The notes under the pieces were generated by a model. It was not told the DNA's origin and made no database searches. It saw nothing but the letters and a program-made list of their open reading frames with translations. A DNA stretch of 64,000 bases from Dyella sp. AtDHG13 (lineage in GTDB: Bacteria; Pseudomonadota; Gammaproteobacteria; Xanthomonadales; Rhodanobacteraceae): assembly GCF_003201105.1 (NCBI RefSeq), contig NZ_QICJ01000009.1, positions 1 to 64,000 of the forward strand, given 5' to 3'. The translations under genes were made by a program, and so were the position numbers. Each line of letters starts with the position of its first letter. Within the stretch, counting starts at the first letter, position 1. Positions 1 to 8,832 of this stretch are shown one piece after another.

Positions 1-181
1 GATCAAGGAACCCTTGCCAACCCATCACCGAGCGATAAGCTCGCAACCTTGGACTCTACGAAATAGGTTTTGGCCCTAAGCCCGGGGGCAGGTCACTTCA
101 ATGCACATGCGCGACGGCGACGAAACCTGCGCGCAGGCTTCCAGGCGCAACGTGCGGCATCGATCACCGCGAGCGCCTAAA

Positions 182-934
182 ATGAGGCCCATGCACAAGC
201 CTGCCGATTTGCCCGTTTCAACGCTGTCCGCGCAACTGACGTCGCCGGGATACGCCTTTGTGGAAGGCGAACAGATGCGCCCCCTGCTCACCTCGCTGGG
301 CGAGCTGACGGACTGGACGGACTTCGCGGAGAGCTGGAACCACCTGGGGCCCGACCCTTACCTGGCCGCGAAAGGCCGCTTCCGCCGCCGTCGCCACGGC
401 ACGTTTTCCGCCACTGCCGATGGCCCAGTGCTGCCCGAGCCGCATCAGGCCCACTTCCAGAGCCTGCAGTACAACGCCTTGCAGGGCGATATCGAGCGCT
501 GGTTCGAGCCCATTGCCGCGCCCATTGCCCACGGCGACACGCTGCGCACCATCCTTCGCTTCTGTCACCACCTGTTCGGCCAGACCGCGCCCGCCACGCG
601 CCGCTGGCATATCGAGGTGCATCAATTCCGCATCGAGGCCACCGCCAATGCCGCGGGCGAACCGACGCCCGAAGGCAGCCATCGCGATGGCGTGGATTAC
701 GTGCTGGTGCTGCTCGTCAATCGCCAGAACATCGCCAGCGGCACCACTACCATCCACACGCCCGACGGCAAACTGCTTGGCGACTTCACGCTGACGCATC
801 CGCTGGATGCCGCGCTGGTCTACGACCATAGCGTCTACCACGGCGTAACGCCGGTAAGCCCGCTCGACGCGGATCAACCCGCCTTCCGCGATGTGCTGGT
901 GGTGACGTTCAAGGCGGCATCGCCATCGGAATGA
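182..934 (+). CDS. 2-oxoglutarate/Fe(II)-dependent dioxygenase family protein
   Basis: A cytosolic protein of about 250 residues that resembles the 2OG-Fe dioxygenase family containing amino-acid hydroxylases. The likely iron ligands are visible: an HRDG motif (His167, Asp169) preceding a hydrophobic VDYVLVLLV strand, and a distal YHGV motif (His220). These form the usual HxD...H facial triad on a jelly-roll fold. Substrate cannot be predicted from sequence. ATG codons at 182 and 191 are both possible and neither has a strong ribosome binding site; I use the longer. The gene stands alone, with no operon partner on its strand. Confidence 0.75.
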   Translation: MRPMHKPADLPVSTLSAQLTSPGYAFVEGEQMRPLLTSLGELTDWTDFAESWNHLGPDPYLAAKGRFRRRRHGTFSATADGPVLPEPHQAHFQSLQYNALQGDIERWFEPIAAPIAHGDTLRTILRFCHHLFGQTAPATRRWHIEVHQFRIEATANAAGEPTPEGSHRDGVDYVLVLLVNRQNIASGTTTIHTPDGKLLGDFTLTHPLDAALVYDHSVYHGVTPVSPLDADQPAFRDVLVVTFKAASPSE

Positions 935-983
935 GGGATGCCTTGCCGCTCCACAGCGGCAAGTTGCACGCAACGCGTCACGT

Positions 984-1286
984 CTACAGCACACCCATGC
1001 CGCCGCGCTCGCGGTTGCGCCGTTCGCGTGCCATATCGAACTCCACCTGCAACACCATTCAGTACAGCACGCTGGTGCGGAATACGGCGGCGAAACGCGT
1101 GGCGCATTCGGTGTCGATGGGTTCGCCATGGATGATGCGTCGCACCCGGCTCAACGGCAGGCCGGTGCGGCGGGCGAGTTCCGCCGTGGTCATGGCGGCG
1201 GGCTGCATGTAGTCGTCGCGCAGCACGTCGCCGGGCGAGCGAACGCGCGCTGAAGCGCTCAGCTGAATGTTCGATTTGACTGTCAT
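984..1286 (-). pseudogene. HigA-type XRE antitoxin, interrupted by in-frame TGA
   Basis: The reading frame from ATG 1286 encodes a HigA-like antitoxin: an N-terminal SPGDVLRDDYMQP segment, then a helix-turn-helix with TTAELARRTGLPLSRVRRI and IIHGEPIDTECATRFAAVF. It stops at TGA 1059-1061 directly after SVLY. The same frame then continues for 24 sense codons (MVLQVEFDMARERR and on) to TAG at 984-986. Family members normally have a Trp where the TGA lies (a YW pair), so a TGG-to-TGA nonsense mutation is the simplest reading. No SECIS-like hairpin follows this TGA. No higB-like toxin gene is visible next to it. The DNA-binding part is complete, so a 75-residue product may still be made. Confidence 0.65.
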
Positions 1287-1435
1287 GGTGGATTTCCTGT
1301 CAGGCACAGGGAAACGCCGACGCGGGGTTCGCGTCGTTGCATGTAAGGGATGCCTTAGCCCCGCCCGTGATCGCCCCGAGGTGTGGCACATCGACCCGTG
1401 AACCGATGCGCCACGGGAACGATCAACGGACGGGT

Positions 1436-1756
1436 TTAAGCGGTTACGGCACGCCGAGGGGATGGCGTGCCGGCGGACAGCTCGACGCTGTGCACGGCAA
1501 TATCGAGCGCCGCCGACACTTCACGCGTCAGCGACCCGACGATGGGCTCGCCCGGCAAGCCCCACGGAATCACCGCCCATTCTCGTTGCTCCAGGCGATC
1601 ACGCAAATACGTGAGCACCGCGAGTGCGGTGGTGTGCGGGTCATACGAAGGTGGCGAAACAAACCCGTTCGGGTCGTGCGGTGAAGGCGTTTGGCTGCCG
1701 TCGGAGGGTGAAGACGGACGTGGCCCTGCCTTATGATCGCGGTTAGCCATGATCAA
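1436..1756 (-). CDS. hypothetical protein
   Basis: A 106-residue protein I do not recognise. The first 40 residues are Pro/Ser-rich and probably disordered. The middle part (TALAVLTYLRDRLEQREWAV) looks like an amphipathic helix followed by a short Trp/Pro/Gly loop, so a small folded C-terminal domain is likely. ATG 1756 and ATG 1750 are both possible. It lies 149 bp upstream of the broken antitoxin gene on the same strand and could once have been co-transcribed with it. No family assignment; it could also be a chance open frame. Confidence 0.4.
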   Translation of the reverse strand: MIMANRDHKAGPRPSSPSDGSQTPSPHDPNGFVSPPSYDPHTTALAVLTYLRDRLEQREWAVIPWGLPGEPIVGSLTREVSAALDIAVHSVELSAGTPSPRRAVTA

Positions 1757-1969
1757 CTCTCGCTAAGTTGGCTATGGTTAGCGGGTCGTCGGTGGTGCAA
1801 ACACCGGCGACTCGCGACACACGGCATCACTGCCGTGGTCACCCGCGCAGCCCCGAAGAAGACAAGACAGACGGCGCGGGTGACATAAACAGAGTACGCC
1901 TGCCGCCCAAAACAGGCACGTCGGGCGAGGGCTCGACAAGCCCACGGCGAACGCCTACGCCACGTCCGC

Positions 1970-2237
1970 GTAGCCCGGATGGAATCCGGGGTCACCTAGC
2001 GAACACCTTTATCAGAGTCCATGCGCCGGCGCTCCGGCATTCCCGGATTCCGCTGCGCTCCATCCGGGCTACTAGTTCACGTAGCCCGGATGAAATCCGG
2101 GATCAACCCGCGATCACCTTCGCCAGAATCCACGCGTTGGCGCTGCCGCATCCCCGGATTCCGCTGCGCTCCATCCGGGCTACTAGCTCACGTAGCCCGG
2201 ATGAAATCCGGGAGCACCCCGCGAATACCTTCACCAG
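1970..2237. repeat. tandem REP array, 111-bp period
   Basis: The block GTAGCCCGGAT starts at 1970, 2081 and 2192, exactly 111 bp apart. Each full unit ends in the inverted copy ATCCGGGCTAC (2062-2072 and 2173-2183), so each is a long imperfect stem-loop. The third unit decays near 2237. The same palindrome family recurs singly at 11939-12043 and 50356-50386. The 562 bp between the genes at 1756 and 2319 hold only this array and no credible gene. Confidence 0.85.
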
Positions 2238-2318
2238 CCCTCCGACGGCGCCCGCCTCGATCTGGTTGCAAATTACCATGCTCGACGAAGTCCGCCACGG
2301 GTCGAAGCCGCCCTCTTT

Positions 2319-3167
2319 TCAGCCTACTTTTTCCAAATCTGATCTCGTATTCGCAAGCCGGGCTGCAGCCTCGCCTTCGAGCAGGAAATCCAGCACAGTG
2401 TGCGCGTACAGGTCCGGGTGTTCCACATTGGGCAGGTGCACAGCCTGCATCATCACCAGGCGCGCGCCCGGCACGGTCGATGCGATGTACTCGCCGTGGC
2501 TTGCCAGGGTGACGGTATCGTTTATTCCCGCGATCACCAGCGTGGGGCGGTTGATGAGGGCGATGGTTCTACGCATGTCGCTGTCGCGCACTGCCGCGTA
2601 GTTGCCTGCCAGGCCCTGGGGAGTGGTGGAAAGCAGCATGTCGCGGAACGGCTCGACCGCCGGTTGCCTTGATTCGAGCATGGAAGCGGGAAACCAGTTG
2701 GCGAGGAACGCCTCCGCCACGGCGGCCATGTCGGGCGACGTATGCAAGGCGGCAATGCGTGCGTCGAACTCGCTGGCGGGTCCCAGTTGGGCAGACGTAT
2801 TGCTCAGGATCAGTTTGTCGACGCGCTCGGGCGCATGGATGCCGAGCCATTGGCCCACGAAGCCGCCAAGCGACAGGCCGAGGAAATGCGCGCGCTCAAT
2901 ACCTAGCGCATCGAGCAACTCGATGACGTCGCGGCCCAGCCGGTCCATTGAATAGGCCCCTGCGGGCGCATCCGACTTGCCGTGTCCGCGACCGTCGTAG
3001 CGCAGCACGCGGAAGTGCGGGATCAGCGCGGCGATCTGTCCATCCCACATATGCATCGTCGTGCCAATGGAGTTGGACAGGACGAGCACGGGCTTGTTGG
3101 CGTCGCCGTCCAGGCGATAGGCCAGGCGGCAGCCGTCGCCGGTGGTGATGAAGTTTGTGTCGCTCAT
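2319..3167 (-). CDS. pcaD: 3-oxoadipate enol-lactonase (PcaD-like alpha/beta hydrolase)
   Basis: A 282-residue alpha/beta hydrolase that would open 3-oxoadipate enol-lactone to 3-oxoadipate in the protocatechuate branch of the beta-ketoadipate pathway. The sequence shows the oxyanion-hole region SNSIGTTMHMWDGQ, the strand RVLRYDGRGHGKSD, the nucleophile elbow GLSLGGF with the catalytic Ser, and a C-terminal AVHLPNVEHP segment with the catalytic His. Length is close to the usual 260 residues, with a short extra tail. No other pca gene lies next to it. The divergent LysR gene 117 bp away is the likely regulator. Other lactonases or esterases of this fold are possible. Confidence 0.75.
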   Translation of the reverse strand: MSDTNFITTGDGCRLAYRLDGDANKPVLVLSNSIGTTMHMWDGQIAALIPHFRVLRYDGRGHGKSDAPAGAYSMDRLGRDVIELLDALGIERAHFLGLSLGGFVGQWLGIHAPERVDKLILSNTSAQLGPASEFDARIAALHTSPDMAAVAEAFLANWFPASMLESRQPAVEPFRDMLLSTTPQGLAGNYAAVRDSDMRRTIALINRPTLVIAGINDTVTLASHGEYIASTVPGARLVMMQAVHLPNVEHPDLYAHTVLDFLLEGEAAARLANTRSDLEKVG

Positions 3168-3284
3168 GGCGCTCTGCTCCTTGGGTTTGGGCCGGGCTGA
3201 TGCCCGGTTCGAGGAGAGATGCTAGGCGCCGCCCGCCCATCAAAAAATTACAAAGTTTCTACCAACTACGTAAGTATTTTGGAC

Positions 3285-4196
3285 ATGAGCCCTTTCACCC
3301 TCCACGACCTTCAATGCTTCGACGCCGTGGTCAAGGCAGGCGGCTTTCAAGCCGCAGCCCAGGTCATGAACCGCACGCACCCTGCCGTCTTCGCCGCCGT
3401 CGCCAAGCTCGAACGGCAGTTGGGTTTCATGCTGTTGGAGCGCGGTGGCTACCGCGTGCAACTCACGCCCGCGGGCCAGTCGTTCCATCGCCGCGCGCAA
3501 GCGCTTTTGCGCGAACTGGAAAGCCTGCACGCCCACACGGCGCAACTGGCCATGGGCAAGGAAAGCGAGCTGCGCGTGGTGATCGGCGACATGTGTCCGG
3601 TGCCGCAAACGCTGCGCTTGCTGAGCGGCTTTTTCGCGCAGCACCCGAGCACGCGACTGCATCTCCACTTTGAAGCCGTCACGGGCCCGTGGGAGCGCCT
3701 GTTCAACGACGAAGCCGATCTGATCTTCCACCACGTCGACAAGCACGATGCACGCATCGAATGGCTGGACCTGTGCCCGGTGCAGTTCATCCCGGTAGCG
3801 GCGCCGGGATTCCTGCCGTTTCGCGTCACTCGCTCGATACGGCGCGAGCAATTGCGCGAGCTCACGCAATGCATCATGCGCGATACGGCGCAAAGCTCGG
3901 AATCGCGCGACTACTTCGTGGTGGATGGCGCGCCGCAATGCACGGTCGCGGACCAGCTCATGAAGAAGGAAGTGATCCTGTGCGGCATGGCCTGGGGACA
4001 CCTGCCCCGCTTCCTGGTCGAACAGGAACTGCGCGATGGCCGCCTGATATCGCTCACAGGCAAGTACCTGACGGGCAGCGTGGAAGACCTGGTGGCGGCC
4101 CGCCGTCATGACCGCCCGCACGGGCCGGTGGCGAACCAGCTATGGCAACTCATCCAGGAACAGGCGGCGCAATGGCGAACGTCGCCGGCGCCGTAG
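3285..4196 (+). CDS. LysR-family transcriptional regulator
   Basis: A 303-residue regulator: an N-terminal winged helix-turn-helix (residues 1-60, FTLHDLQCFDAVVKAGGFQAA then LERQLGFMLLER) followed by a substrate-binding-protein-like effector domain. ATG 3285 is chosen because the LysR fold begins just after it. The gene is divergent from pcaD. The 117-bp gap contains an A/T-rich stretch with LysR-type T-N11-A spacing, so control of pcaD and autoregulation are the natural inference. The effector is unknown. Confidence 0.85.
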   Translation: MSPFTLHDLQCFDAVVKAGGFQAAAQVMNRTHPAVFAAVAKLERQLGFMLLERGGYRVQLTPAGQSFHRRAQALLRELESLHAHTAQLAMGKESELRVVIGDMCPVPQTLRLLSGFFAQHPSTRLHLHFEAVTGPWERLFNDEADLIFHHVDKHDARIEWLDLCPVQFIPVAAPGFLPFRVTRSIRREQLRELTQCIMRDTAQSSESRDYFVVDGAPQCTVADQLMKKEVILCGMAWGHLPRFLVEQELRDGRLISLTGKYLTGSVEDLVAARRHDRPHGPVANQLWQLIQEQAAQWRTSPAP

Positions 4197-4467
4197 CGGG
4201 CAATCTCGCCAACTTCAGGGCCGATGTGGACACGCCGGCCCTGCCTCGCATCACATCGAGGCCAATGTCGCTTCACTCTTGAAAAGAAGCATTGACGAGG
4301 CGCCGCCAGGTTGGCGAGACTACGCACGCATCGTCACATCGATGCCTAACCATCGCGCAAGCAGGCTATGCGCAGTCGTAACCGAGGGGTGCTGCGATGG
4401 ACTCGATCCGCCACGCTCGGTTTCGATCTATCAGACAAGGGCGCCCTCCATTGATGGAGGTTTTGCC

Positions 4468-5349
4468 ATGCCCGGTTCGATCACTCACCGCCTTGCCCTC
4501 GCTACGTCCTCGATGATTCCGGATATCCATCCGGATGACGCCCATCTGGCGGCTTCACTGCGGCGCCTTGGCATCGAGCCCGTTGCCTGCGTCTGGAACG
4601 ACCCCAGCGTCGACTGGTCACGTTACGACGCCGTGCTGATGCGCTCGACCTGGGACTATTTCAAGCACTACGCCGCCTTCGCCGATTGGCTGGAGAGGCT
4701 CCCTGTTCCGACGATCAACCCCAAAGCGGTATTGCGATGGAACAGCAACAAGCGCTACCTCCCCGAACTCGCTGCGCGGGACGTCCCCATCATTCCCACA
4801 TCCATCGCACGGGGAACGGAGGTGCAACAGGTGTTGGTCGAAGCGCCAGGCCGCGAGGTCGTCATCAAGCCGACGATCAGCGGCACCGCCTGGCATACGG
4901 CGCGCGGAATCGCCGGTGATCCGACCTTTGACCAGGCAGTAAAGCAGTTGCCAAAGGAATTTGAGTATTTGATTCAGCCATTCGTGCGGGAAATCGTCAG
5001 CGATGGCGAATTGTCCCTGATGTTCTTCGACGGCGAATACAGCCACGCCGTGATAAAGCGGCCTGCATCCGGGGACTACCGCGTGCAGTCCGAATTCGGA
5101 GGCACCGCCGAGCGCTTCGAACCCGACGCCGCGCTTATCGCAAGCGCTCAACGCGCGCTCTCAGCCACCGCCGAACTCGGCCACGCCGATGTGGCCTACG
5201 CGCGCGTCGACGGCGTGATGTCCGAAGGAAGATTCCTGTTGATGGAGCTGGAACTGATCGAACCCTTCCTTCACCTCGGCAGCACGCCGGAAGCGGCAGA
5301 GCGCTTTGCGCGTAACTTGCAAAGGCGATTGGCACGTCCAGGGTCTTGA
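4468..5349 (+). CDS. ATP-grasp domain protein
   Basis: A 293-residue protein with an ATP-grasp fold related to glutathione synthetase/RimK-like ligases and to the cycloserine-pathway enzyme DcsG. An N-terminal pre-ATP-grasp segment (DDAHLAASLRRLGIEPV, then VLMRSTWDYF) leads to a nucleotide-binding half with REVVIKPTISGTAWHT and EFEYLIQPFV, and a C-terminal metal-binding MELELIEPFLHL. ATG 4468 follows a TGGAGG ribosome site at 4455-4460; the frame is open further upstream but that part does not look coding. It probably joins an amine to a carboxylate using ATP; substrates are not deducible. It is monocistronic and converges on the next gene. Confidence 0.75.
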   Translation: MPGSITHRLALATSSMIPDIHPDDAHLAASLRRLGIEPVACVWNDPSVDWSRYDAVLMRSTWDYFKHYAAFADWLERLPVPTINPKAVLRWNSNKRYLPELAARDVPIIPTSIARGTEVQQVLVEAPGREVVIKPTISGTAWHTARGIAGDPTFDQAVKQLPKEFEYLIQPFVREIVSDGELSLMFFDGEYSHAVIKRPASGDYRVQSEFGGTAERFEPDAALIASAQRALSATAELGHADVAYARVDGVMSEGRFLLMELELIEPFLHLGSTPEAAERFARNLQRRLARPGS

Positions 5350-5370
5350 GTGCCTGCGCTGTTGTCGTTG

Positions 5371-6951
5371 CTAGAGAACCCACCCCTCGCGATACTCGCG
5401 CCGCAGAAACGCGTTGGCCTCCGGCATATTGGTGATGCGCATGTTCTCCGCGTCGTACTCGATCCTGCCACCAGCGCGAAGGGATACGATGCCCAGCAGC
5501 ATCACTTCCGTCAGCCGTGCGGCATACGAGAATGGCGATGACGCTTCCGCTTTCCCTTTGCAGGCATCGACCCAGTTCATCTCGTGCGAGGTCTTGATGC
5601 GCGCAAAGGCCTGGGGAGGCGTGCCCACCGAATCGTGCAGGGATTGAGGCAACAGGCGCGGGTTCTTGCCGTAGGTTTCGTGGATCAGCTTGCCCTTATC
5701 GCCAACGTAGAGGACACCACCGTCCTTGCTCATCTCCCCCGCCCCCAACGCTTGCAGACCCGGGGGCAGCAAGGCGCCGTCATACCAGGTGAGCTTCACC
5801 GGTGGTTTGCTGCCGCGTGCGGGGAAGTCGTAGTACGTCATGGTCGCCATGGGGTACGACGCACCGTTGAATGGCGTCGACACGGTTTCCACGGAGGTCG
5901 GGAAGCCCAGGTCCAGTGACCAGAACGGGGAATCGATCAGGTGCGCGCCCATATCGCCAATGGCGCCTACGCCCCAATCCACCCAGCCGCGCCAGTTGAA
6001 CGGGTGATACACCGGGTGGTAGTCGACGACGGGGCCGGGGCCAAGGAAGAGATCCCATGCCAGCCCTTCCGGCTTCGGATAATTGCCGACCATGGCATTG
6101 GCGAGCCGATCCATCACGGCACCCTCGTTCCAGTTCGCGTCGTCCGGTCGCGGCCTGGCTTGCGGACGTGGAATGCCCTGCGGCCAGTAAGCGAGCGGAC
6201 GGTTCGTCCAGACGTGAACCTCGCGCACGTCGCCAATCGCTCCCGCCGCGATGTACTCGTTGATCAACCGGGCATCGTCGCTCGAATGCCCCTGGTTGCC
6301 CATCTGCGTGACGAGCTTGGGATTGTCCTTAGCCTTTCTGGACAGCTCGCGAGCTTCGTAGATGGACCACGTGAGCGGCTTCTGCAGATACACGTGCTTG
6401 CCATGACTCATCGCCGCGCTGGCCATCACTGCATGCAGGTGGTCCGGTGTTGCGATGACTACCGCGTCGATGTCCTTCTGCTGTTCGAGCATCCGGCGGT
6501 AGTCGGTATAACGCTTGGAGTTGAACTTGCCGGAAAGCAGCTTGGTCTGCTCGATCTCGTCCTGCAGTCTCTGCCGTTCTTTCGCGGTCTGGGCCTTGTC
6601 CAGGCGTGCCTGCGCTTTTCCGAGGCCATCGACCATCCCCTGAAAGGACTTGTCCGTATAGCCCCAATCCACGTCGCACAACGCGACGATGTTCTCGCCG
6701 GCCAGGGCCCGCATGTTGTGCATGCCCATGCCGCCCACGCCGATGCCGGCTATGTTCAAACGATCGCTGGGTGGCGTATGGCCAGGCCCGCCCAGAACGT
6801 GACGGGGCACGATCATCAGTCCGGTTGCTGCGATAGCCGTGCCCGCGAGGAATTCGCGGCGTGAGATCTTCCCGCTCGCCCCGACATCTGCGGAGGTTTC
6901 TCCGGCGCCGTGGCTCTTCGTTTCTTTCGCGACTTTCGATTCGTCCATCAT
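5371..6951 (-). CDS. Tat-exported Gfo/Idh/MocA-family oxidoreductase
   Basis: An NAD(P)-dependent sugar or polyol dehydrogenase-like protein of 526 residues. It has a twin-arginine signal (SRREFLAG, then a hydrophobic TAIAATGLMIV), a Rossmann GxGGMG motif (IAGIGVGGMGMHNM), VVIATPDHLHA, and the KPL motif (YLQKPLTWSIYEA) typical of the family. An insert of about 40 residues rich in Lys, Gln and Glu follows the first Rossmann strand pair. Tat export suggests the cofactor is bound before secretion and stays tight, as in glucose-fructose oxidoreductase-like enzymes and many planctomycete homologues. ATG 6951 and ATG 6948 are adjacent. Substrate unknown; it is not in the 3-keto-sugar operon but may share that chemistry. 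Confidence 0.8.
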   Translation of the reverse strand: MMDESKVAKETKSHGAGETSADVGASGKISRREFLAGTAIAATGLMIVPRHVLGGPGHTPPSDRLNIAGIGVGGMGMHNMRALAGENIVALCDVDWGYTDKSFQGMVDGLGKAQARLDKAQTAKERQRLQDEIEQTKLLSGKFNSKRYTDYRRMLEQQKDIDAVVIATPDHLHAVMASAAMSHGKHVYLQKPLTWSIYEARELSRKAKDNPKLVTQMGNQGHSSDDARLINEYIAAGAIGDVREVHVWTNRPLAYWPQGIPRPQARPRPDDANWNEGAVMDRLANAMVGNYPKPEGLAWDLFLGPGPVVDYHPVYHPFNWRGWVDWGVGAIGDMGAHLIDSPFWSLDLGFPTSVETVSTPFNGASYPMATMTYYDFPARGSKPPVKLTWYDGALLPPGLQALGAGEMSKDGGVLYVGDKGKLIHETYGKNPRLLPQSLHDSVGTPPQAFARIKTSHEMNWVDACKGKAEASSPFSYAARLTEVMLLGIVSLRAGGRIEYDAENMRITNMPEANAFLRREYREGWVL

Positions 6952-7231
6952 GGGCGTTGCAACCCTCGGCTGGCTATCGGTATCCGAAGCGAAGCATTCT
7001 GGCTGCAATGTGATCAGGGGATCAAGGCGGGCCGCGTCGCACGTCGCGAGCATCGATTGGCGCGGAGGACTCCATTGGGCAGGTCTTCGCTATCTGCAGC
7101 GGAAAGCCGCCAGCAGCCGTAAGGACAGCGAGTGCAACAGATGGGAAGTAGCTTCACCGTAAATGACTTGACCGAATCGCCCTGCACATGGGTCCGCCTA
7201 GAATCGGAAGCTGATCTTCCCTGTTACACGC

Positions 7232-7649
7232 TTAGTCTTCTGAGTGATCGTAAACGTCCAGGCCGAGTTCAATGCCTCTTTCGCCCAAAGCGAGCAGATG
7301 GGCAGGCGACAGGGAGACTCCGTTATTGCTGGAATTCATGAATAACCCGACGAATAGGTTGATTCGGCACGTCTCCCTGACAGCCGCCCAGGCAGCCATG
7401 TCATCCGTCAGCACTCCAAGAAGCTCATCGATCTGCCCTGCCAAATCCTCGGGCTCGGCGCGCTGAACTTGCAGGCGCCACATGCCAGTACGTGCGATGC
7501 GCACCGTCCCGGTCGGCCTGACCGACGATCCGCTCGCCCTTGCGCTCAGAAGCGATTGCTTCGCAGCCGAGCAACCGAGAGACATCTTCGGGAACGAGAG
7601 AGTCACCAAAGATGCGGAGAGTCGCTTGTGAATATCCGAATGGCCCCAT
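7232..7649 (-). pseudogene. DUF4279-like protein, frameshifted
   Basis: Two overlapping minus-strand frames each hold half of what looks like one DUF4279 protein. The N-terminal half starts at ATG 7649 and includes SQATLRIFGDSLVPEDVSRL and a WHVAP segment. The C-terminal half, in another frame, includes RTGMWRL, DLAGQIDELLGVL and ELGLDVYDHSED, ending at 7232. The switch falls around 7480-7510, where both frames encode part of the expected RTGxWxL strand, so one indel would restore a protein of about 138 residues. Base composition is less GC-rich here than next door, which hints at acquired DNA. DUF4279 proteins are often found as immunity-like accessory genes. Confidence 0.6.
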
Positions 7650-7962
7650 ACCCTCTCCCAGTCTTCAGTAGCTAGTCCCATTGGACATCTGCCATGTCTG
7701 CCATGGGTTGCGGATTCAGCCGATCGCAGCAGCACATTGAAAACTGCGCGAGCGACGGCGTTGCTGCCCCCCCGCTCCATCATGACATGGCGCCCGCCAG
7801 CCTGGCGCAAGCGACCGAAGATCCGCGCCAACCCAACAAGGACAGCGGACCAGCCAACCGCTCTGTCCCCCCACCAAACCCGAAAACGCTTTCTCAACTT
7901 CCCCCCACCCGCGCCGATAAAACGGAAGCGCGGAGTCGTCGGCTCCGAATTCCGGAGCGGCT

Positions 7963-8832
7963 ATGTTGGTTCTTGTGGGTGCGGCGGTGGTCGTGGCGTG
8001 CGTGCTGGGCGGCTTTGTGCTGTCGCACGGGCAGATTCTCGCCTTGTGGCAGCCGTACGAGTTGCTGATCATCGCGGGCGGCGCACTGGGGGCGTTTCTG
8101 TCGGCAAATCCGCCGAAGGTGGTGAAGGCGGCGCTGGCCGATGCCGTGGGCCTGCTGAAAGGGCCCAAGTACAAGAAGCAGGATTACGTCGACCTGCTCT
8201 CCATGCTCTATGACCTGTTCGGCGTGATCCGCAAGGAAGGCCTGCTCGGCGTGGAAGAACACATCGAGGATCCGCAATCGAGCTCGCTGTTTTCCGCGTA
8301 TCCACGCCTGCTTCGCGAGCATCACTTGATCGAGTTCACCACGGACTGTCTGCGTCTGATGGTGGGCGGCAGCATGAATCCGCACGAGCTGGAGCAGTTG
8401 CTGGATGTGGAACTGGAAACGCATCACCACGAGGCGCTCGCGCCGGCGCTGGCGGTGACGAAGATGGCCGACGCCCTGCCCGGCTTCGGCATCGTGGCGG
8501 CGGTGCTTGGCATTGTCACGACCATGTCGCAGCTGGACGGCGACACCTCGCGTATCGGCATGCATATCGCCGGCGCGCTGGTCGGCACCTTTCTCGGCAT
8601 CCTGCTTTGCTATGGCTTTATCGGCCCGCTGGGCGCCGCCATGGAAAATCGCGTGCAGGAAGAAGGCAAGGCGTTCGAGTGCGTGAAGATCGCCCTGCTC
8701 GCCAGCCTGCGCGGCTACAACCCCAAGGTGTCGGTGGAATTCGCGCGCAAGGCGCTGGCCTCGCATTCGCGCCCGCGCTTTCAGGATCTGGAAGAACACC
8801 TGAAGGCGCCGCGCGCGAAGGCGGCGACGTGA
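7963..8832 (+). CDS. motA: flagellar motor stator protein MotA
   Basis: A 289-residue inner-membrane protein of the MotA family, the proton-channel subunit of the flagellar stator. Four membrane segments are visible: residues 1-21, about 26-46, and the paired helices ALPGFGIVAAVLGIV and GALVGTFLGILLCYGF. The cytoplasmic loop with several Arg and Glu residues lies between the second and third segments, as in MotA. It overlaps the GTG start of motB by 4 bp, so the two are translationally coupled. The length matches typical MotA (about 285-295). Confidence 0.92.
   Translation: MLVLVGAAVVVACVLGGFVLSHGQILALWQPYELLIIAGGALGAFLSANPPKVVKAALADAVGLLKGPKYKKQDYVDLLSMLYDLFGVIRKEGLLGVEEHIEDPQSSSLFSAYPRLLREHHLIEFTTDCLRLMVGGSMNPHELEQLLDVELETHHHEALAPALAVTKMADALPGFGIVAAVLGIVTTMSQLDGDTSRIGMHIAGALVGTFLGILLCYGFIGPLGAAMENRVQEEGKAFECVKIALLASLRGYNPKVSVEFARKALASHSRPRFQDLEEHLKAPRAKAAT

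Noticed and set aside
1059-1061. A second selenocysteine codon in the antitoxin gene
   Set aside because: The site corresponds to Trp in the family and no SECIS hairpin with a GU-containing apical loop follows.
1970-2237. CRISPR array
   Set aside because: Only 2.4 units of 111 bp with an internal inverted repeat and no spacer pattern; no cas gene nearby.
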